A DNA stretch of 64,000 nt, taken from positions 3,243,354 through 3,307,353 of the forward strand of contig NZ_KV440945.1 in assembly GCF_001636345.1 (NCBI RefSeq). The letters are read 5' to 3'. Shown here piece after piece: positions 63,367 to 64,000 of this stretch. The stretch comes from Cytobacillus gottheilii. Lineage in GTDB: Bacteria > Bacillota > Bacilli > Bacillales > Cytobacillaceae. Below the pieces are notes generated by a model that saw only the letters and a list, made by a program, of their open reading frames with translations, was not told the origin of the DNA and searched no databases. The position numbers and the translations under genes are program-made. Each line of letters begins with the position of its first letter. Positions within the stretch are counted from its first letter, which is position 1.

Positions 63367-64000
63367 CAGATCTGAGGATTTGCATAATACGATTATTGTA
63401 CCAAGCAGCCTAAAGCTGCCACAGCAGATGAAAATAACATTTGGCACCCATTCAGCAGAAAACGTAGAAGTAAAAACAGCAGGAAAAGAAGGAAGAGTCA
63501 TCCTTAGCTCTGAGCTTGCAGAACGTTTATTACTTCCGGATTTAAAGGTGCCTCTTCATTTATTTATTGAAGGAGAGGAAATGGTCATCGGACCGCTTAT
63601 TGGCATTTTCACTTCCGGATTTACCTCCTTTCCAATGAGACCTATTGGTGAACGGACGATGTTTTTTGCCAAACTGCTGTCTGTGAAAAGCAACATAGGT
63701 GCGATTCCATTTGTCTTTGGAGAACAGCATATCAATTGGGAACAAGGCACAATTAATGGATACTTTTACTTTAAAGAAGGCTGGATTACAATGGAAGTCC
63801 CTTATCCTAATGCCATTTATGATCGCTTGCCGAACCGTAAAACAGAAAGACAAAAGCAATATCGTGCCGTTAAAGCACGGCTGCAGGAAGAATACTTCAT
63901 TCCTTGGTATAACCCAGGATTTTTTAACAAGCTGGATATCAGTGAAAGACTGCAGCAAACTTCTGTAGAAAAATACTTGCCGGAAACACATCCTTTCACT
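63344..64000 (+). CDS. Third YheC/YheD-family ATP-grasp protein, N-terminal part (cut by window end)
   Basis: Open from ATG 63344 to the window edge (219 codons). AAGGAGG sits 5-6 nt upstream, within the end of yheC (23-nt overlap). The visible part looks like the N-terminus of YheC/YheD proteins: SSLKLPQQMKITFGTHSAEN, then ERLLLPDLKVPLHLFIEGEE and VIGPLIGIFTSGFTS, and YNAxxDRLPNRK-like (PNAIYDRLPNRK). The ATP-grasp half would follow beyond the window. Confidence 0.85.
   Translation, partial: MKKQYQISRSEDLHNTIIVPSSLKLPQQMKITFGTHSAENVEVKTAGKEGRVILSSELAERLLLPDLKVPLHLFIEGEEMVIGPLIGIFTSGFTSFPMRPIGERTMFFAKLLSVKSNIGAIPFVFGEQHINWEQGTINGYFYFKEGWITMEVPYPNAIYDRLPNRKTERQKQYRAVKARLQEEYFIPWYNPGFFNKLDISERLQQTSVEKYLPETHPFT

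Overview
The window is chromosomal DNA of a low-G+C Gram-positive endospore former of the Bacillaceae (Bacillus in the broad sense). It shows strong purine-rich Shine-Dalgarno (SD) sites, TTG and GTG starts, ComK, ScoC, spore genes (yhaL, two YjcZ-type miniproteins, three YheC/YheD ATP-grasp genes) and gene content close to the B. subtilis addAB-yhj-yhf-yhg-hem-yha-yhe segment. I see no rRNA, tRNA, phage, transposase or CRISPR array. No species is assigned.

Layout. 1-6.2 kb: start of addA, addB, type I signal peptidase, a TVP38-type membrane protein and an LCP cell-wall ligase, all minus. 6.6-12.8 kb: S9 peptidase, yhjD-like gene, comK, an IDEAL-domain protein, M48 protease and an azlC/azlD pair. 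13-15.8 kb: an ABC importer operon with a lipoprotein receptor. 16-20.6 kb: a 21-bp repeat array, enoyl-CoA hydratase, lcfB with a FadR operator, lplJ and yhfI. 21-27.4 kb: yhgE and yhgD with matching operators, then hemE-hemH-hemY. 27.6-34.9 kb: hmoB, a transporter, a PAP2 phosphatase, yhaA and ecsABC. 35-44 kb: repeat-rich spacer, hit, serC, trpP with a TRAP-type leader, a frameshifted LysE exporter, yhaH, scoC, small membrane and spore proteins, prsA and yhaL. 44.5-59.4 kb: yhaM, yhaN, yhaO, the yhaQ-yhaP ABC exporter, yhzD, yhaR, an acyl-CoA ligase with a cre site, hemZ, yhaX, gmhB-like and yheA. 59.6-64 kb: yheB and a plus-strand run of three YheC/YheD-family genes, the last cut by the window edge.

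Functional themes are DNA repair (addAB, yhaO/N), coproporphyrin-dependent haem synthesis and haem breakdown (hemEHY, hemZ, hmoB), fatty-acid activation and oxidation (lcfB, a second ligase, two crotonases), protein export and folding (signal peptidase, prsA, ecs), competence and transition-state control (comK, scoC) and sporulation.

The most unusual content is non-coding. A composite element, a large palindromic repeat joined to a sequence-conserved terminator hairpin, sits in the same orientation just after three unrelated genes (yhaM, hemZ, yheA). A second family with a 126-bp period lies in front of scoC and, inverted, between yheA and yheB. There is also an exact 21-bp array, a palindrome-rich spacer between ecsA and hit, and several well-preserved operators (TRAP, FadR, CcpA, LexA-like, and a twin site probably read by YhgD).
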